Positions 59,837-64,000 of a stretch of 64,000 bases of DNA are shown here, in pieces. Source of the DNA: an uncultured Bacilli bacterium (GTDB lineage: Bacteria; Bacillota_I; Bacilli_A; ML615J-28; CAG-313); the NCBI GenBank assembly GCA_934140285.1, contig CAKPBI010000007.1, positions 34,043-98,042 of the forward strand, given 5' to 3'. The position numbers and the translations under genes are program-made. The notes beneath the pieces were generated by a model. That model had not been told where the DNA came from, searched no databases, and saw only the letters and a program-made list of their open reading frames with translations. Every line of letters starts with the position of its first letter. Within the stretch, counting starts at the first letter, position 1.

Positions 59837-62800
59837 TTATGGCTCTATAACAAAATGTATTATTACTCTATATCTACTATTTACATTATATGTGCCGGTT
59901 AAGGTAAAACATCCTGTACCATTTATAGTAATATCACCCCAATTATCCATACTTGCGCCAATTGAATTACCATGGCAATTATTATTAAGACTCCATGTAT
60001 AATCTTGAAGCCATGGATATGGACAATTTATTTTTTCCATATCAAAATGGAACTTTCCATTTACGACATCTCTACTATACTTAACTGTATATGTGCTATG
60101 TATTTCAACGATTCCAGTACCTGTATCATTTATAATTGTAAATTCTTTTACGTATACTTTACTTGGATCTGACTTTAACACTGCCATTATTTTAACAGTA
60201 CCTGCACTTTTTCCTAAAACTGTACCATAATTTGTAACAGTAGCAATAGATGTATTACTTGAATACCAATCATAATCAAGTCTCGATGGTGATATTCCAT
60301 AATTATAATTAGGATATATTAGTCTTGTAAAGCCTACTGTTATAAATGTTTGTCTATAACTTTTATTAAAATGATTCATTTCAATGATATTTATTTGACT
60401 ACCACAAAGTGTTCCTTGGTCAGGATCTGTCACTAAAACTTCAGAACCTGATTGTGTAACTAATCTCTCAAATGTTGCTGTTACTGTGCTTGTATCTGCT
60501 TTATTGAAATAGCCAATATAATACATTCCATCTTCTAATGAAGCCGAATATGTATAGGTTGGATTATCTTTGTTTAGGAAAGCAATAACCTTTGTATCTA
60601 ATGAATATTCTCTAGTAGTTTCGTTATAATTTTGTTTTGTTAGTACTACAAGAATATTATTACTTTGAATTCCAGAATAGTTAAAGTTAACAGTAAACTT
60701 ACCTGTTTGCTTCAAATGTAGTGCTTTAAAATAATCGCCTTTTTTATTTTCATTAATTACGTTTATAGTTTCATTAGTATTTTCTGATAAATCAAATAAA
60801 TTTAAATTATCAGATGTAGCTTCAGTTATAACTAATTTTAATGATTTCAAGCCTGCTGTGTTAAAATTAACATCTAAATAGAAATATCCACTTCTTGGTA
60901 AATATACATACATATTATCTTCATTTTGTTTTAAACTAGCACTATTATCATATCCTCCTAAATCAAACTTTTGTAAAAGTTGAGTTTTATTTGAATCATT
61001 ATAGATTTTTATTGCATTAGAAGGATAAACAATCAATGAACCATCTTCTTTTTCTCCAACAAGAGCAAATTTAAAGAATCCTGGTTTATTTTGATTTGTA
61101 AAATTATAATCTCTAAAACCATTATAAGAATTTATTAATATGTCATTTTCTCCAACTGTTAAATAAGCTGTATTTCTTGAAATTATTTTCGTATTTATTA
61201 TTCCAGTGCTATCTTCGCTAATATACTTTGTTCTTAGATAGTAAGTGCCTATGCTTAAATTTTTAATAAAATGAACTTTATTATTTGTTGAATCTAAATC
61301 ATTAAATGGGATTTCAGTAAAATCTTCATCATATAAAGTCACTTCAATTCCACTGGCTGATGATGAAATAAATTCATAATTTTTAGCATATGTTACATTT
61401 AGCTTGTAAAATCCATTTAATTCATTAAAATATGATGCATCACTAGCAATTGTTTTATTTGTATTTATTGTACTACTATAATTACTTAATGTATATTCAG
61501 TGTTTGAGAAATGCTCTAACACATATTTTACTGCATTATAAGCATTTAGTCTACCATCTGTAATACACAAATTATTTAATGGATTGATTCCACTATTATT
61601 TGGTATAGTAACACTATTAAGTATTGCCTCTCTTAACTGATTATTTGTTAAATTTTCATTTATTGATAACAATAACGCAGCTACTCCTGTAACGTGTGGC
61701 GTTGCCATTGAAGTTCCAGAATTATAACCATATGAACTACCAGTTATGGTACTATAAATATGCCCACCTGGGGCAAATAAATGAACTGAATTCTCCCCAA
61801 AATTAGAAAAACTACTTTTTTCTCCATTCTCCTCAATAGATCCTACAGAAATTATATTGGTAACTTCTGGATACAATCTTGAATCAGCATATCCTGCAGG
61901 ATATTGTAATAATTTGTGTGTATCTACATCATTATTTACATTATTATTTCCTGCAGAACATATAAATAAACCATTTGCTAAACCAAAATTTTGAATAGCA
62001 GTAACGTGATTAATAACTGCTGGTGCAAGTTGTCCATTATATATGAACTTAAAACTTGCATTAACTATTCTAATATTATTATTAATTGCCCAAGTTAAGC
62101 TTTGAGCAAACTCAACGCATTCAATGGTTGTCATAGGACCATAATCCAATAACGCTATTTCAACTTGTGCAATACCAGAAATTCCAATTTCATTATTCCC
62201 AATGGCACCTATTATTCCTGCTACATGAGTACCATGAGGAGCTATTCCAGTTCTATTTCCAGTAATAATTCTTAAATCTGGATGATTTGACTGAACTCCT
62301 GATTCAAAAATCCCTACACGAATTCTCTGATCAACTGAACCATCACCTATCAAACTCCAAGCGTTTTCGATTTGTATACCATTTACTCCATTTAAGCCCC
62401 ATTGTCTTCCATATTCAGCATCATTTAAATATAGTTCTTCATCTTCATAATCGATAGAAAACATATACTGCGGTTCTGCAGCTATAATGTATTCCTTAGT
62501 TTCTAGTTCTTCAATTACTGTAATAACATCTTCTTTGTTACCATTCATTAATTCTATTAAAAAAATTTGTCTATATTCATCAGGGCTTGAAATCATGTTT
62601 GGATTATCCAAATACGTTAGATCATATATATCATTAATTACAATTTTATCTGAATAATCTTCAAATGGAATATTTAGTTCCATTATTGTATTTAATGTTA
62701 TAATTTTGTCAGTTTCAAAATTATTATAATTTATTTCTTTATTAATATCACTATATTCTTTTGTTAATGTAACTATTACTTTGCTTTCATCAAAACTATC

Positions 62801-62965
62801 ATCCACTGTTATTTCATATTTATCAATTAACGATAATTCATCTACATTCATTTCTGAATTTGTTTCACTAGCAAATACTAATGTACTAGTATTACAAATT
62901 AAAATCAGAAAAAATAATAACAATGTTGAAACTAAAGTTATTCGTTTTACTATCTTATTAATCAT
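59837..62965 (-). CDS. Secreted subtilase (S8) with Glu in place of the catalytic Asp
   Basis: A 1,042-residue exported protein (numbering below from the GTG three codons earlier). Signal peptide to about 36, propeptide to about 190, then an S8 domain: GIFESGVQSNHPDL (Glu224 where Asp is expected), PHGTHVAGI (His247), ICSAGNNNV (oxyanion Asn343) and NSGTSMATPHVTG (Ser422). Residues 480-880 form several beta domains of PPC-like kind, 890-965 a Big_2-like Ig fold (WYSSNTSIATVTNYGTVLGK), and the last 80 residues are unfamiliar. There is no LPXTG or membrane anchor, so it is probably released. ATG at 62965 follows AGGTGG by 6 bases. A truncated relative is at 57947. Confidence 0.88.
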   Translation of the reverse strand: MINKIVKRITLVSTLLLFFLILICNTSTLVFASETNSEMNVDELSLIDKYEITVDDSFDESKVIVTLTKEYSDINKEINYNNFETDKIITLNTIMELNIPFEDYSDKIVINDIYDLTYLDNPNMISSPDEYRQIFLIELMNGNKEDVITVIEELETKEYIIAAEPQYMFSIDYEDEELYLNDAEYGRQWGLNGVNGIQIENAWSLIGDGSVDQRIRVGIFESGVQSNHPDLRIITGNRTGIAPHGTHVAGIIGAIGNNEIGISGIAQVEIALLDYGPMTTIECVEFAQSLTWAINNNIRIVNASFKFIYNGQLAPAVINHVTAIQNFGLANGLFICSAGNNNVNNDVDTHKLLQYPAGYADSRLYPEVTNIISVGSIEENGEKSSFSNFGENSVHLFAPGGHIYSTITGSSYGYNSGTSMATPHVTGVAALLLSINENLTNNQLREAILNSVTIPNNSGINPLNNLCITDGRLNAYNAVKYVLEHFSNTEYTLSNYSSTINTNKTIASDASYFNELNGFYKLNVTYAKNYEFISSSASGIEVTLYDEDFTEIPFNDLDSTNNKVHFIKNLSIGTYYLRTKYISEDSTGIINTKIISRNTAYLTVGENDILINSYNGFRDYNFTNQNKPGFFKFALVGEKEDGSLIVYPSNAIKIYNDSNKTQLLQKFDLGGYDNSASLKQNEDNMYVYLPRSGYFYLDVNFNTAGLKSLKLVITEATSDNLNLFDLSENTNETINVINENKKGDYFKALHLKQTGKFTVNFNYSGIQSNNILVVLTKQNYNETTREYSLDTKVIAFLNKDNPTYTYSASLEDGMYYIGYFNKADTSTVTATFERLVTQSGSEVLVTDPDQGTLCGSQINIIEMNHFNKSYRQTFITVGFTRLIYPNYNYGISPSRLDYDWYSSNTSIATVTNYGTVLGKSAGTVKIMAVLKSDPSKVYVKEFTIINDTGTGIVEIHSTYTVKYSRDVVNGKFHFDMEKINCPYPWLQDYTWSLNNNCHGNSIGASMDNWGDITINGTGCFTLTGTYNVNSRYRVIIHFVIEP

Positions 62966-62974
62966 TCTAACCAC

Positions 62975-63577
62975 CTATTTTTCCCATTGTTCATGAATAT
63001 CTCTTATTAATTTAATATCTTCAATATTTAAAATTCCGTTTTTTATTATATTCTCTACATCATACAAATTATCAAAAGAATAAAACAAGTGTTCATACCA
63101 TACTAATATTGTAAATTCTGAAGGATAATAGAAATTAATACCTTCAACATCTATATTTGTCACAACATCGGATGGTAATAAAATAAACATTACAACAGCT
63201 TTATTATAAATACCATAACATCTAACCTTTGGATTAATCTCATATCCATATTTTTCTTTATATTCATAATTATTAAAATCTTCTTTGATTATATCTTCAA
63301 TTTCTTTAGTAAGTATAACCTTATCAATTTGAGTCTTAACTTCATTTATTATTTTCTTTTTTTCTTTTTTTACATTTTTCATTTTATCTACCGAATCAAT
63401 GATATTAGTCACATATTTCATATCATTTTTAATTATCTCTGCTTTTGACAAATTATTAACATATTGTGTCAATTCATTTTTAACAATTTCTTTTTCTTTT
63501 TTTTCACTTTCGTTATTACATCCAACAAGTACTACACTTAAAATAAGCATCATCAATAATACAATAATTCTTTTCAT
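62975..63577 (-). CDS. Lipoprotein upstream of the subtilase
   Basis: A 200-residue lipoprotein; signal peptide as in the 58496 gene, Cys20 lipidated (VLVGC). The mature part starts with a long charged helix or coiled coil (about 25-95, Lys/Glu-rich) followed by a 100-residue domain (VRCYGIYNKAVVMFILLPSD, YPSEFTILVWYEHLFYSFDN). I do not recognise the family. It ends 9 bases before the subtilase start, so the two are cotranscribed from the leader at 63600-63900. Confidence 0.75.
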   Translation of the reverse strand: MKRIIVLLMMLILSVVLVGCNNESEKKEKEIVKNELTQYVNNLSKAEIIKNDMKYVTNIIDSVDKMKNVKKEKKKIINEVKTQIDKVILTKEIEDIIKEDFNNYEYKEKYGYEINPKVRCYGIYNKAVVMFILLPSDVVTNIDVEGINFYYPSEFTILVWYEHLFYSFDNLYDVENIIKNGILNIEDIKLIRDIHEQWEK

Positions 63578-63612
63578 TTTTACTTTTCATCTCCTTTCAT
63601 TTTTAAATTTTG

Positions 63613-63687
63613 TTAGTATACTTCTGGCCGTATACCATGGCCAACTAGCTCTTTGATAATACGTTTTAAAACTAAATAGATTAACAT
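63613..63687 (-). CDS. Conserved 24-residue leader or small protein, copy 2
   Basis: Starts MLIYLVLKRIIKELVGHG and ends PEVY, with the same GGGGAGG ribosome-binding site 7 bases upstream. See the copy at 59047. The substitutions between copies leave the frame intact, which argues for translation. Confidence 0.6.
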   Translation of the reverse strand: MLIYLVLKRIIKELVGHGIRPEVY

Positions 63688-63767
63688 ACTAGTACCTCCC
63701 CATACTATCTTTTATGTTTTATCACTATTATTATATGAACTTTACACATAACAATCTATTTTCAAGC

Positions 63768-63795
63768 AAAAAAGCCCCCTTTTCCTAAGAGAGCT
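63768..63795 (-). terminator. Attenuator-like terminator in the lipoprotein leader, copy 2
   Basis: Same hairpin as at 59202-59229 (63773-63779 with 63789-63795), unchanged in sequence. Confidence 0.6.
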
Positions 63796-63871
63796 TGTAT
63801 CTAGTCAGTATATATTTTTCTTAAGAGTGTTATTAAAGCAGACTTAGGAAATATTAATATATTACAACTAC

Positions 63872-63900
63872 ATTTTACCATAATATGGAAAATAATGCAA
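63872..63900 (-). promoter_or_regulatory. Promoter of the lipoprotein leader, copy 2
   Basis: TTGCAT (63900-63895), 17-bp spacer, TAAAAT (63877-63872) with an extended TGG. Confidence 0.7.
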
Positions 63901-63926
63901 GGAGTTTATTTATTTAAGAATTTTAA

Positions 63927-64000
63927 TCTGATTATCTTATGATATATTCAAAAAAGTTATCTTTTGAATTTTACAATTTAATTATATTTTCTCTATATGG
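63927..64000 (+). mobile_element. Left end of an insertion sequence running out of the window
   Basis: The 74 bases match 26857-26930 at 72 positions, in the same orientation, and end where the transposase promoter begins in the other copy. The body of this copy lies beyond the window. Confidence 0.75.

Larger units (their letters stand above)
63511..63918. repeat. Lipoprotein leader repeat, copy 2
   Basis: Counterpart of 58945-59353. Its outer end is 8 bases from the insertion-sequence end at 63927. Confidence 0.9.

Noticed and set aside
1..64000. tRNA, rRNA, tmRNA or SRP RNA genes
   Set aside because: No cloverleaf with a GTTCRANYC arm, no rRNA-like blocks and no 4.5S-type GGAA tetraloop stem were found on reading; short or divergent RNAs could have been missed.

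Overview
The window is chromosomal DNA from a low-GC, Gram-positive-type bacterium. The housekeeping genes (ruvAB, ffh-ylxM-ftsY, topA, rnhB, rbgA, lepB, potABCD, dlt, plsY, a diglycosyl-lipid synthase) are Bacilli/Mollicutes-like. TGA is used as a stop (for example ruvA and ruvB), so this is genetic code 11 and not the Mycoplasma code. My best guess is an uncultured gut member of the Bacilli/Erysipelotrichia-RF39-like lineages. That placement is inference from gene content and base composition.

Bases 1-26,830 are a conserved core. From left to right it holds: the start of queA with ruvB and divergent ruvA; the signal-recognition cluster ftsY-ylxM-ffh; topA; an operon of a membrane protein, an FtsK-type translocase without membrane helices, lepB, rbgA and rnhB; a lone HAD phosphatase; a polyamine operon led by an XRE-cupin repressor (xre-potA-potB-potC-potD plus a DUF308 protein); a dlt-type operon in the order A-C-B-D; and a MarR-plsY-glycosyltransferase lipid operon. 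Promoters with near-consensus -35/-10 boxes and 17-bp spacers are readable in front of most units. One short unit between topA and ftsY has its own promoter and terminator and no ORF; it looks like a small RNA with C-rich loops.

Bases 26,857-64,000 are an accessory region. The same 74-bp insertion-sequence end opens it and closes the window, in the same orientation. Its left two thirds (27.7-52.9 kb) carry a family of exported proteins built from Cys/His modules: three large signal-peptide proteins with a C-terminal membrane anchor, four lipoproteins, a single-pass membrane protein, and broken copies of these. In their midst is an operon for a 7TM sensor, a histidine kinase and a LuxR-type response regulator, with a separate receiver-only protein next to it. 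Two promoters here share a perfect palindrome at about -42, a plausible target for that regulator. One lipoprotein contains domains II and III of elongation factor Tu without the GTPase domain, the most unusual object in the window.

The right third (53-64 kb) is a junkyard-like island: a RhuM-PLD/XRE pair, small immunity-like genes beside a broken RHS toxin gene, a truncated protease precursor, and a large subtilase whose catalytic Asp is replaced by Glu. Two lipoprotein genes there share an almost identical leader containing a promoter, an attenuator-like terminator and a conserved 24-codon ORF. I see no tRNA, rRNA or CRISPR array.
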